From positions 8,460,915 to 8,524,914 of the forward strand of contig NC_084771.1 in the NCBI RefSeq assembly GCF_028858725.1: 64,000 bases of DNA, given 5' to 3'. Under the pieces are notes generated by a model. It made no database searches. It had not been told where the DNA came from and was given only the letters and a program-made list of their open reading frames with translations. Below, in pieces: positions 51,094 through 62,395 of this stretch. The position numbers and the translations under genes were made by a program. Positions within the stretch are counted from its first letter, which is position 1. Every line of letters begins with the position of its first letter. The stretch comes from Colius striatus. Lineage: Eukaryota > Chordata > Aves > Coliiformes > Coliidae.

Positions 51094-54000
51094 AATGCTA
51101 TTCAACCATATTCTTCTAATGTGTATGCCCTCCTAAAACCCTGGCTGGCTGAGCAGCTGTACTCGTGTTCCATCGAATTTACTCCTGCAAGCTGGTCAAG
51201 AGTGTGCTGGTAAAACTGCTCTGAGACTGATCCACCTGGTCAGTAAGAGAGTGAAATTGTCTTTGCTGGACTTTATGTTAGGCCAACTTACAGTTGAAGC
51301 CCAAGTTTTTGCTTGGGGCTCTCTTTCAGGGAGCAAATTAGGCACTATTGTTACAGTGTGGTTCAACTGACATTTCACAGGAGCAGTCTGGTCTCTTGCC
51401 ACTGGTCCTGTGTCTTTATTTCATGCTGTTAAGTGCTGACAGGCAGATGAGCAAACAGCTGAGGAACTTCACCTGGCAAAGGGTAACTGGAGACCAGAAG
51501 AGCTTTGGCTTTAAAACCAACGCAGAAGAAGCACTAAGGCTGGCAGGGGATTTCCATCTCTCCTTAAAGCGTTTTCTCCTTGAGGGTGAGTGGAAACAGC
51601 GTCTTTCCTAAATCCAGCTCTAGTCTTTGAAACATGCTGCTCTGAGCTCTGTGACACTGTTTGCTCCATCCATCAGCAGCATTGGCAAGTTGGCTGATGC
51701 CGACTTAGGTGTTTTATTCTGGTGGTGTCATTGCAGCTGAATTAACCCCAGAGAGGCTTTAATTAGCATTAATTTCCCTCTGCTGTATGCATGGGACTAG
51801 AAACCCTGACTTTGCCGTGAATGTGGAGTTTTGTTCAAGGAAATGTAAAGTGAAGAACTTCAGCTAAGTTCAAATTCACTTCTCATGCTTTTTTCTCACC
51901 CTTTTCTGCAGCCTCTCAGGTCCTGCTGTCCCCAGCTGCAAGAAGCCCCACACAGGTTTCCTTGAGCAATGCACCCAGAGTACTGCTGCCATGTGAGCTC
52001 TGACTCACTGTGTAGGGGTTCTTGCTGCTCCTCCAATTTTCTTGTTTTGTGCAATATTATAATTTCTGATGCTGCGTTGCTGTTCCTGTGTTCTCATTCC
52101 CATCTGCAGTGACCTCACACTTCTGCTTTCCAGTGGCAAATCTGTAAGACACACTGGCTGCTCATTTGCTTGCTCTGTCCATTGCTCAACCGTGTGGATG
52201 AGGCTCAGAGCAAACTGGTCCAGTGCAAGGTATCCCTGAGCGTGGCAGAGGGGTTGGAACAAGATGATCTTTAAGAGCCATTTGAACCCAAACCATTCTG
52301 TGATTATGTAGCTGAAGGCAATGTTTCAATAATTAATTACTACAGAAGTTAACAAAGAGTGAGAGGAAACCCAGAAACGTTTGTGGACTGAAAGGAACAG
52401 GAACTGCAAACTAATGTCCAAAAAGATCTTGACTTTAAGTTTTAAATGGAGAAGTTCTATTCATTCTTATTCTTCTTTGCTATGAGTTGAATTACAAATA
52501 TCTTCCCTGGAACAGAAAGTGGAAACATTAGTGATGCATATGCAAAAATTGTGGAAGTTGGAGTGTGAAATAACATGCCTGGGTATTTGTGCAGGTGGTG
52601 TTGGTGTGCTCAGGAGGGGAGGCAGCACAGCTCCCTTCCCATGCACGGCTGGAGCCCAGCTATTAAACACAGTGTGCAGGTCAGTAATCACCCACAGTGC
52701 CATTGCATCCAAATGGCTTTTGGTCAGACTTATTGACTGTTTTTATATAACAAATACAACCTCAGGAAGTCACCATCTGCTAAAGTTCATTCCACAAAAT
52801 GAAGCCCAAGGCTGCATTCAGCAGATAAGGGACTTCAGAGCCAGCAGCCTCTACCTTGGAGTGAATCACAGCTCATGGGCAGTGTGTGGGTGTCCAGAGA
52901 GAGAAGGATGGTGCTCAGTACCCCAGGAAATGGGAACCACCCTCCACATTGAGTTGAAGGCTGTGAATTGAAGCATCCATGATATCACTAGTAAATATAC
53001 AATCTTGATGAGGAGTGATGTGCTCACACCTCTGCCTGAGGAGAGTTATTGTAGATCCAATATATATGAGCACAGCTTTATCACAAGACATTTACGCTCC
53101 TAAGTTGACGGCGAGTGGCACTGCAGTTTGCCTGCTGTCATCAAGCAGATTCCCAGGGGTCATTTTCCTCTTTGGCTCTTGCTTTATTTTGGGATTACAG
53201 AGCTTTCATAATCACACCCCATGACAACAGTAATATTCAGCATATTTTTTAGGGTAAGCTGGAAAATTGGTTTACTTCAAAACAGGGGTGAAAAACCAAG
53301 TGATCACACTAAAATGTCATATGTCTGACCCCAAACATCACCTGGGTGATCTCTAAACAGAATTCCTAGAGGTCAGCTGGCACATTGAAGGGTTTCTATA
53401 GAGGAAGCAAATCTTCAGGGATGATCCGTTGTAGTGCTTCTGGGGCTGCCCGTGGTCAGGAGGTACAGGCGAAAAGAGGGAGAAGACATTTGTCTTCTGA
53501 GAACTGGGTGAGGTGAAAAATTGATTGTTGTATCACATCTATAGTATCAAGGACAAAAAAGTCCTGGAAGGGCATGTAGGGTAGGTAAGGGCTCAGATCT
53601 ACTCAGGGTTTCTGAAGAGTGGACAATTTACAGCACTAGACTTGTCTTCTTGGCACAGAACCACAGATGGAACTGTTGTGGCCAAAGGGAGCCCCGTCCT
53701 GTCCAGCAGCAGCTGGCCCTGGGCTTCCTGTTTTCCTGGGGTGCCACAGACCTGCCCTTTTCTCCTATGAAAGAAGAAACAATTCTGGTAGGATTACTTG
53801 ACTTGTTCCGGGAGTCCCAATGTGGGGAAATCCTGCTGTCCCTTTGCAGTGAAAGGAAGATGTCTGGTGAGTTTTGAGCTGGGCCGGTTTTTGGAGAGGA
53901 TTAATCTTATTGATGTGCTGGATGGTCTTGGGAGGCCCCAGTCCCACGTAGGATTTTCACATGTTCGTAACCACAAACTGAAACACTTTGGGGGGGAGTG

Positions 54001-57000
54001 CTTAAATGATTTCCTGATTTGGGGCTCAAACAGTACAGAAAGTCTTTGGGGTATCCTAGCTAAAAGGTGCACAACAAATGATTTCACTTTCCCTCTATGT
54101 AAGTGTGAGCTCATTCCAAGTCTCCTTTATCACTTTCAGGCTACATGAATTTCAGGAGGTGATGGAAATTGAGATTTACTTTTGTTGTTAAATGATAGAT
54201 GTGTTTGTGGTGCAAAACAGGAATCAGAGTGTGCTTAGGAGTGCTTACACATCAGGAAGGTAAGAGAGGACATTTCACATCTTTCCTTTTGCTGTCTATA
54301 TAGAGAAAAATGGTTTGTTGTTATTGATTAAGGGATACAGGGAGTTAAAATGATTAATTTACTGCAACATTTTCAGTGCAGGAGCCTAAATTCTGGCCGC
54401 TGTTACCATATCACAGAATTCTCTCTTCTCCTCATAGTCCTGTTTGTTCCAGGAGCAAGGCACCTGTCGCTACAAACATGGGCATCAGAATCTATCTGGA
54501 AACTGGAAAATGTGGCAAAGCAACATTACATTGGGAAAAAGAAATGAAGGGATGTCAATAAACACATGATCAAATGGTATTCACATTAAAAAGTGGTTCA
54601 ATAATATCAATAGCCATTACAAGGGGAACAATATGTGCTCTGTTATCATAGAACTTTGAAAGAATGTTCTGTCTTTGGCTTTTCTCTGGATTTAATATAT
54701 AAAGAACAGTGTTACACATGGGAATTTAAGCACTTCCTGAGATAGAACTCCAGGGTAAAACTTGGCAAAACAGAAAAACGAGTGGTTTCCAAATCCTAAA
54801 AGCAAACTTGAAGGGTCTCACTGTAGTGAAGTACAATGTCCAAGATATTTGCAAAGAGCCTTTCATTGTCCCTGCCCAGGTTAGGGTGACCCCGTAATTA
54901 GAGTGGCAGGGGAAATGGAGCTCCTCAGGAGATGCTGGAAGCCTTGCAGGATGTGAGGCAGCCTGCAGGGAGAGGCTGTGCTGATCCACCTGTGTGGAGC
55001 TTGTGGCAGGGTTGCAACCATTATTACAGAAAGGAGCAGAGAAGAAAGCAAGGGCAACAGAGTCACTGAAAGCTCTGCACATAGGACTGTCCCAGGCTCC
55101 TGTCCCCTGTTAGCATTTTGTATCTGAAGAACCGATCTGGGTTACGCTCTGTGTACACAGAGAGGTTTGGTGGGCAGTTGGGGTGAGTACATGTACATCT
55201 TTGTGTCTCTTTGCTCGACCTCTTGACTGTTGCTTAGGTCCTTAAAGTCCTGACTTCATAAGTTAACTTCATTTGAAAAATTGAGCAGATTTTAATGCTC
55301 CCCTCTCTGTTGACCTTCCTCAAATGCTGTCTGTGGTGTTGCTTCTGCTTCCATTATCAAATAGATATTGATTCTATGCACAAAAACATTTTCCAGATGT
55401 TATTGAGCTCTCCCTGCTGCAGATCTTTTCTTTTCCCCCTCCAAGATGCAAACATTTCATTTTTGGCTTAAGGTAACTGTAAGCAAATGTTGACTTTCTT
55501 GCCTTTTTTTTTTCCCTGAGAATAGCAAAAATCAAAATGGGTCCTTTTGGGGTGGAGGGGAACTGGCAAAGCTCCCTTGCCATGTCACCAAATGGAACAA
55601 GTCTTCAAACTCCCAAACGTTTCAGCAGGAAAAGGAAATGATGGTGTCATGGTGTGTGAGCTCAGGCTCGGAACTGTTGCCACTGCTTTTAACTCTGGCT
55701 AAGTAATTTCTTACATGCTTCTCAGTAGCTGTTAGGAACACTGCATTCTCCCTTCTTCAGAGTTACAAGGGATCCTGCCTGCTCACCTCTTCCTCTCCTC
55801 CCCATGCCTATGGAACTGAACACAGATGGAGAAGAACCTTGTGGGTTTTCTGTCTTCCAAGCGTGTGTCCTGCAGTTTTGTGTATTTATTTAAATAGACA
55901 AAGGGAGAAGTGACACCAAGTTTAAACAGCATAGTTTGCTGGAAGCCTGCTCTAATGAGGAGTGTGGCTTTGCTTTAAGGTCAGCACATGTGGTAAAAGC
56001 ATGCTATAAATTCAAATTACCTGTGGGACAGTAGAAAGAAGTCACTCCTGGACTATATCACTGCACCTCTCCTAGCTCCTGAAGTTTGCCATCCTCCTTC
56101 ATATCAGGAACAGGGAGCTCACAGGGTAGGGAGGAACCCAGGATCTGTGTCTATGTGTGGCTGGCTTCTGACAGCAGAAAAGTGGGTCACTAGCTTATCA
56201 TTGGCAGCTCAATTTTGGTGTCGTTTAGGCAGATGAAGGGAAACAAACAGGCCATCGATCAGTCCAGCAGCAGCCTGGGGCCTCCTTATTTTAATTACAT
56301 GTGTTCTTTGGACCAAGTTCATCCCTGCTAAAGCATCATCAGCTTAAATGAAACTCCACAGTGGAGGAATTTGGCCCAATAGGGTTTTTTCCTCTCCTCT
56401 GTATTATTAATACATTGAACACTATTGCAAATAACCTTTTATGTTTCTCTGTCCAACTTTGCTAAGCAAGCTCACTCAGTTTTTAGTGCTGTCTTCAAGT
56501 AGTGAAGAGAGAGGAAGATAACTTTCCCAGCTAGCTCTTATTAGAGGAAGAAGCTTCAAGCAGCTGCTGAAGTTTGTTCTTCCAGAGCAAGTGACCTCCA
56601 TCAGCACCACGCTGCAGCTCTGGGTTTAGCGTGAGAGAGCTGGTTGCTTTGCTTGATTTACCGGGTGGAAACTGCGAGTAGCCATCATGCTGCTGTGTGT
56701 TCTCTGTGGACACTGGACTAGAGATGAGAGATCCAATGAAGCCCCACTGTAAGAGGGATCCATTTCTGGATGGGGCTGGTTTCCTTGGGACTTGTTCCAT
56801 CAAAGCCTGACTGCTCTAGTAGCAGTGAAGAGGATTTTTTGTTCCCTTTCAAGAAAGGTTCCTGAGAGATTGGAAGTCAAAATATGTCAAGAGTTAGGAC
56901 TAAAATGCACCCTGTTCCTGAAGCTTGTGTAGGTGTGTTGTTGGTCTAAGGGCACGTGAGGCATTTCTCCACAGAAGCATCATGAAGAGGAGCCTCTGCT

Positions 57001-57030
57001 CTTAGGGCACATGGTGTGATTCTCCCCCAG
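51094..57030. other. intergenic between the TASL-like gene and the SLC9 gene
   Basis: About 6 kb without a recognised gene apart from a CR1 tail fragment. A pyrimidine-rich acceptor-like TCTCCCCCAG ends at 57030, suggesting that the SLC9 coding exon may be preceded by a noncoding exon somewhere in this stretch. No CpG island is present to mark its promoter. Confidence 0.6.
52208..52310 (+). mobile_element. short CR1 tail fragment, sense
   Basis: About 100 bp resembling the CR1 3' end: GGGGTTGGAACAAGATGATCTTTAAG, split by mutations, and a tail CCATTCTGTGATTATGTAG. More diverged than the other copies. Confidence 0.8.
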
Positions 57031-57196
57031 GATCTCTCAGCTGGAAACTAATGGCCCAGGGAGGAGAGTCAGAGGGAGGTGGAGCAGTTGCTGCTATCTT
57101 TGCAGCCTCTCTTTTGCTCACTGAGCTCTGGCTGCCAGAGCCACTGACCAGGAGCCACAGCAGCCAAAGCCCTGTGGCAGACGACTTCCAAGGCAG

Positions 57197-57470
57197 ATGG
57201 AGGGGCAGAGGCCAGGCTGCAAAGCTGCAGCTGCCGTCCTAGCTGGGCCATTGCTCTTCTCCATCCTCCAAGCCTCTGTGGTCAGTGCCCTGCAGGGCTC
57301 TCTGCCGCTGCTGGAAGATGTGATCCCAAGTGAGAACATCAGCTGGGCTGCTGAGGAAGCCCAGGGCAATGAGTCTTCAGAGCACACGTTTTTCTCTCTG
57401 GATTATCAACACGTCCAGGTCCCCTTTGAAATCACGCTTTGGATCATGCTTGCATCCTTGGCCAAAATAG
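57197..57470 (+). CDS. SLC9 family Na+/H+ exchanger exon 1 (residues 1-91 and first base of codon 92)
   Basis: A plasma-membrane-type Na+/H+ exchanger that extrudes H+ for Na+ in pH and volume control. Five coding exons in this window join without a stop (274+464+251+218+197 nt = 468 codons) and end at a phase-0 donor, so the C-terminal part lies beyond the window. This exon has a hydrophobic N-terminus (about residues 10-32, signal peptide or first membrane segment), an extracellular loop with possible N-glycosylation sites (NISW, NESS), and [20 protein letters not shown] leading into the next membrane helix. The start is the first in-frame ATG after a stop at 57122. It ends in phase 1 at donor GTAAGG (57471). 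Residue identity is highest with the NHE1/2/4 group and clearly lower with NHE3; organellar NHE6/7/9 are excluded. The exact ortholog is uncertain; NHE2/NHE4-like is the best description. Confidence 0.92.
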
Positions 57471-57805
57471 GTAAGGCATCTGCAGAGGATGAGGAGGGGC
57501 GGGGGTCTCGGGGCGGGATGTGGGCAGGGGTAGGCTTTGCTCTTCCCCAGTCTTGGAGCCTGAGATAACACGCCAAGCCTTAAGGATGCACGTGTTGTAT
57601 GCCAGGTGTGCTGCACGCCTGGAGAACGGCTACTCAGTTGCATTTTAGGTTGGAAATGATGTTTTTCCACCTAGATGTTCACACCTGTGCAGGGTGTTAC
57701 TGTGAACTATCAGGCTTCCCAGGAATTAACTGCACACCAAGGTGTGGATTCATCCCCATATGACCATAATGTTTGTTGGGTTTCTTTCTATTCATCCTCT
57801 TCCAG
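57471..57805 (+). other. SLC9 gene intron 1
   Basis: A 335-bp intron with GTAAGG and CTCTTCCAG borders. Nothing else seen. Confidence 0.85.
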
Positions 57806-58269
57806 GGTTTCATCTATACAACAAGCTGCCTTCTGTCGTTCCCGAAAGCTGCTTGTTGATATTTGTAGGACTCATCATGGGAGGGATCATCTACGGCTTA
57901 AACGACAAGTCGCCGCCTGTTATGGACAGTGACATCTTTTTCCTCTACCTCCTGCCCCCCATCGTCCTTGACGCTGGTTACTTCATGCCCAGCCGGCCCT
58001 TCTTTGAGAACATCGGCACCATCCTCCTCTACGCCGTGGTGGGGACCGTCTGGAATGTGTTTGGGATCGGTTTTTCCCTGTATGGGATCTGCCAGGTGAA
58101 AGCCTTTCGCCTGCAGGACGTGTCTCTGCTCCACAACCTGCTGTTCGGCAGCCTGATCGCTGCGGTGGATCCCGTGGCGGTGCTGGCCGTGTTCGAGGAG
58201 ATCCACGTCAACGAGAAGCTGCACATCCTGGTCTTCGGGGAGTCGCTCCTCAACGACGCCGTGACCGTG
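57806..58269 (+). CDS. SLC9 exchanger exon 2 (residues 92-246)
   Basis: Encodes several transmembrane helices of the exchanger core. Visible hallmarks: the amiloride-site region [16 protein letters not shown] (136-151), the ion-site aspartate in [14 protein letters not shown] (Asp213, equivalent to NHE1 Asp238), and the catalytic pair in [13 protein letters not shown] (Glu237 and Asp242, equivalent to NHE1 Glu262 and Asp267). All key acidic residues are intact, so an active antiporter is expected. It ends in phase 0 at donor GTAAGG (58270). The exon is GC-rich compared with its surroundings, mostly at third positions. Confidence 0.96.
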
Positions 58270-59045
58270 GTAAGGGGCGGCCTCGGGGCGGAGGAGCTGG
58301 TGGGTGAAGGGTCTGGAGTGTGAGTCTGATGAGGGAGCTGGGGGTCTTCAGCCTGGAGAAGAGGAGGCTGAGGGGAGACATGAGCACTCTCTACAGCTAC
58401 CTGAAAGGGGATTGTAGTGAGGTGGGGGTCGGTCTCTTCTTCCAAGGAACAAGTGACAGGGTAAGAGGAAACGGCCTCAAGTTGCCCCAAGGGAGGTTGA
58501 GATTGGAGCTGAGGCAGAACTTTTTCCCTGAGAGGGTTGTCAGCCCCTGTCCCAGGCTGCCCAGGGAGCTGGGGGAGCGCCCAGCCCTGGAACTGTTTAA
58601 AAGACACATAGATGAAATGCTGAGGGACATGAGTTAGTGATGGACTTGACAGTGTGAAGTGAGTGGTGGGACTCAATGATCTTAAAGGTCTTTTCCAATC
58701 AAAATGATTCTATGACTTCATGGTTTAATGTTCAGAGGAAGGATGGGCTGGTGCTGAGAGGTGGGATGTGGGATCTCTAGAAGAAAAAGACATCAGCAGA
58801 CTCTTGTAGCAGACTCCTGGCATACATCTCTGGCTTGAGGTCCTGAGAAGCTTTTGAGTGAAGAGCTCTTTGTATGTCTGGAGACAGAAGTGCATGTGAG
58901 TGCCACCACACTCCCCTGGTAGGAGCCTGACCTGCAGAGAAGGATGTTGTGCCTGCACTGGCAGAAGCCCCAGCAGTGTATTTTGCCATGTCCGGTGAAT
59001 ACATCGTTAATGGCTGTTTTTCTCTCTCATCTTTTTTTCACCCAG
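58270..59045 (+). other. SLC9 gene intron 2
   Basis: A 776-bp intron, half of which is a CR1 copy (58326-58720). Acceptor TTTTTCACCCAG ends at 59045. Confidence 0.85.
58326..58720 (+). mobile_element. CR1 retrotransposon fragment, sense, in SLC9 intron 2
   Basis: CR1 3' region starting near CTTCAGCCTGGAGAAGAGGA. It runs through CAGGCTGCCCAGGGAGCTGG and the CTCAATGATCTTAAAGGTC segment and ends with the tail ATGATTCTATGACTTCATGG. It begins about 55 bp after the exon 2 donor. Confidence 0.95.
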
Positions 59046-59296
59046 GTGCTTTACAAGCTATTTCGGTCCTTCTGTGAAATGCCAACCATCAAAAGTATGG
59101 ATGTTTTTGCTGGAGTTGGAAAATTCTTTGTGGTTGGGCTGGGAGGAGTTTTTGTAGGCCTGACATTTGGGATGACTGCTGCCTTCACCACACGGTTCAC
59201 CAAGGACATCCGCGTCATCGAGCCGCTTTTTGTCTTCCTCTACAGCTATCTCTCCTACCTCACTGCTGAGATGTTCCACCTCTCAGGGATTGTGGC
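59046..59296 (+). CDS. SLC9 exchanger exon 3 (residues 247-329 and two bases of codon 330)
   Basis: Encodes the helices following the catalytic site: [12 protein letters not shown], then [19 protein letters not shown], the conserved [20 protein letters not shown] and MFHLSGIVA. This block is strongly conserved among NHE1/2/4, and the [14 protein letters not shown] wording is nearest NHE2. It ends in phase 2 at donor GTAAGT (59297). Confidence 0.95.
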
Positions 59297-60396
59297 GTAA
59301 GTATGTTGGATCAGAAGTGTGAGAAAATAGCTTTAAAGTTCAGTTTGCTTAGTTGGAGCTCTGTGTGGCAGCAGCAGTGAGTGCAGGAGGCCGTGGAGGA
59401 GCAGAGAGGTGTTGACCCCGTTTCACACATTACACAATTACACATCAATGGCAAGAGCTGCAAGTCACAAGCAATCCAAGTGGCTCCTGCTGGGCAAGCT
59501 TCCCATGACTGATGGGTGTATGTAGGGTATTGAGGAATGTATGTTTGAGCTCCATGGCTTTTGTTTGGAAATCCTGGATATTCAAGCAGCAAGATGTCTG
59601 GTAGGTTTGGCAGAGCCAGAAGAGGCTTTCTTGGCACGTAGTTTTCCATGTGTGGCCAAATGTGGCCAAAACCAATATTTGAAGAGCTGCAAGGAGTGTT
59701 TAATCAGCTCCCCAGAAAGACTGGTCTCAGTTTACAGCACATCTGTTCCATCACCTCCTCCTGACCTGCACACCCTACCTAGCCATGGGCTTTAGATAGT
59801 GGGCCCAAAGGTGTGCTGAGGTGGATCTGATGGTGACAGAGTGATGGGGTGGGAGCTGTGTATCCCCTACAGAGCTGAAGCTTGGCAATATTCCTCCTGT
59901 TTGGGAGTGGAGGGCTCTAATGGAAACCTTTGCTCTGGAGGTTCTGACTTGCTGACAAAAGTTCAGATACAGCTCATGAGTTTGTCTCCTCAGTGAGGGT
60001 GTCATCCATCACCTGTATGTCTGGGAACAGATAAGAGAAAGCCTATTTATAGGAGTGTAAGACAGCAGTGGAATAAATATGCTGCATAATCATCATGGAG
60101 CAGAAAACACTCAATCCTAATGGTGTCTGCTTCTGTCAATCACAATCTGCTGTCCCCATTTTCTGTTCCTTTGACTAATGCGTTATTTCAAAAGCAAAAC
60201 GATTGCAAAGGCAGTGTCTTACTTTCCTTGTGGTCCTTCTGATACTGTTGGACTGATGTAGGAAGTGAATCACAACCCAGTGAGATGTCTCCAAACATCT
60301 AAGACTTGGTGAAGCCGATTCTGTTTAATAACTGACACTGTGTCAGTTGTGTGTGTTTAAATAGGAACATTTATGGTTTTGTTTCCATTTTCTCAG
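59297..60396 (+). other. SLC9 gene intron 3
   Basis: A 1.1-kb intron without recognised repeats. Ends with acceptor CATTTTCTCAG. Confidence 0.85.
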
Positions 60397-60614
60397 CATC
60401 ATTGCTTGTGCCATGGGCATGAAACGTTACGTGGAGGCCAACATCTCTCTGAAGTCTCACACCACAGTCAAATACTTCATGAAGATGTGGAGCAGTGTTA
60501 GTGATACCCTCATCTTCATCTTTCTTGGAGTTTCCACCATTGGAGAGAATCATGAGTGGAACTGGCCATACATTTGCTTCACTGTCATTTTCTGTCTCGT
60601 TTGGAGAGCACTCG
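60397..60614 (+). CDS. SLC9 exchanger exon 4 (residues 330-402 and first base of codon 403)
   Basis: Encodes [20 protein letters not shown], the [20 protein letters not shown] helix and [14 protein letters not shown], then a further helix ending VWRALG (Arg400 corresponds to NHE1 Arg425). Residue 366 is Asp in SVSDTLIF, where NHE1, NHE2, NHE3 and NHE4 have Glu (NHE1 Glu391), a conservative but unusual change. Donor GTATGG at 60615 is weaker than the others. Confidence 0.94.
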
Positions 60615-62198
60615 GTATGGTGAAATTAGAGAGTTTATTTGTCTTGGAGATGGTGGTTGAGATTAGACCCCAACCTGCTCAGATGCAGCTCCAGATGTGC
60701 TCGAGGTGCTGATCCAGAAATGAGAGGCACCCTGGGAGTCTGTGTTCAGGAACTGGGGACTTGTGTGTTGGCAGTGCTGGGAGTAGTGTGTAAGCAGTGC
60801 TCTTGTCCTGCACCACACTCTCCCAGGGTCTTGAATGAGAAATGATCTAGATGCAGCCTGGGGACTGGAATTTGAACCAGGAGAGATCATCTAAAAAGCA
60901 AAACACATTTATTTCATGACAGCCCTAGCATTCTACTGTTATCCAAGCATTCTACTGCTATCCAAGCACTAGGGAGATTTCCTTCTGCTCTTTTTCAAGG
61001 TATCTGTCCAGAAGAACATATCTTCTGCTTAGAGTGATGAATTGTATGTCATATCTTGGAGCAAACTGGCCTTGAATTAGTTTAGAGATTGCTAATAATA
61101 ATTTATGAGGAAAGATTAAATTAAGATAAAGGCCAGGATACCAGCTCAAGTAAATTTTGTTCCTTTAAGTCGTCAGCACTGCCTGAGCTTTACAGTAGCT
61201 GCAGATGTGACCTGAGGTATGCTTTGTTTCATTTATTTAAGTTACAAAGAACCTTGAAACCGAAGGATTTCACATCTGCTGGTCTGGGCATCAGCTCCTT
61301 CATGTTCTGGGCATGGGGAAGGTGATGCAGTTCCCTGTTCCTGGACATCCCCAGCTTTTTGCTTTCCTCAGACCAGTCAGATGTGCAGTCAGTGTTGAGA
61401 TGGTTTTGGCTGTAGGTGTAATGTGCACATCAAACAACTTCCCACACAAGTGCACTGTTTTCTGAAGTTTAGTTGTTTCACAATCACCCTTTAGAAAAGC
61501 AACAGTGATGTGGATCCAGCAAACATCTGTGCCAGTGTCATCCCCTCTCAAAATGGCCATTAATCTTCAGGACATAGAAGTTTATCATATCCCTTGGTAT
61601 TAAGATCATGGCTAACTGATTTAAGACCTGACTTTTTGTACCTTTCTGCATCTGTTTATGTGTTTGAGAAATACTATAATTGACATCAATTGCTCTGGCA
61701 CCTCACATAGCCTTAAATTCATAGAGTATCAATCTTTGAGTGAAAGATTTGTGAAGGAACAGCATTAACACCGGCACAATGTGGCTGCTTACTGAAGGTA
61801 CCACTTGGAGACTTCTGGAAACTGAGGGTTAACTTGTGAGCAGAGAGAAACCCCAACCCATGACAATGTGCTACAAGGTGAGCTACCTAAAACATATAGT
61901 CATACAGAGCCCAGAACTGTGGCCAGTCAGCGGTGTTTGTGCTCTCCCAAATCAGGAATGTGTCTGGGTTGGTATTTTATCTGGACAAATCAAATGCAAA
62001 CCTGTTGGACCAGGCTGGAAGAAAAGCCCTTTTCCAGTGGCATGATGGGAATATGGCACCCTGGGCCCTGGCCAGCTGCTGGTGGTTGATGTTTACCCAT
62101 TCAGTGATGTGTTACCGTGAAGTACATCAGAAGAGTGTATGTTTTACCTAATTGTTCTCTTGGTTTGATGTGCTCCCACCCTGTTTCCTGCTTTTCAG
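60615..62198 (+). other. SLC9 gene intron 4
   Basis: A 1.58-kb intron. Contains a 19-bp tandem duplication at 60927-60964. No other structure recognised. Confidence 0.85.
60927..60964. repeat. 19-bp tandem duplication
   Basis: Two head-to-tail copies of AGCATTCTACTGTTATCCA differing by one T/C transition, inside SLC9 intron 4. Confidence 0.9.
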
Positions 62199-62395
62199 GG
62201 GTGCTTGTGCTGACTTTCTTTGTGAACAGATTCCATGTGAACACCATCACCAGCAAAGATCAGTTCATTATCGCATACGGGGGGCTCCGAGGAGCCATCT
62301 GCTTCTCGTTGGTGTTCTTGCTTCCTGATTTTCGCCGAAAGAAGCTCTTCATTGCAGCAACAACTGTTGTCATCCTCTTCACAGTGTTTGTGCAG
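62199..62395 (+). CDS. SLC9 exchanger exon 5 (residues 403-468)
   Basis: Encodes [36 protein letters not shown] and [20 protein letters not shown], ending FTVFVQ at a phase-0 donor GTAAAA (62396). The YGGLRGA arginine (Arg433, equivalent to NHE1 Arg440, involved in pH sensing) is present. The loop [11 protein letters not shown] is about two residues shorter than in NHE2. The next expected exon (beginning near G-x-TIRPLV) was not found to the right edge, so the gene is truncated by the window. Confidence 0.94.

Noticed and set aside
58029-58676. 215-codon minus-strand open frame
   Set aside because: It is the antisense shadow of SLC9 exon 2 running into a CR1 copy.
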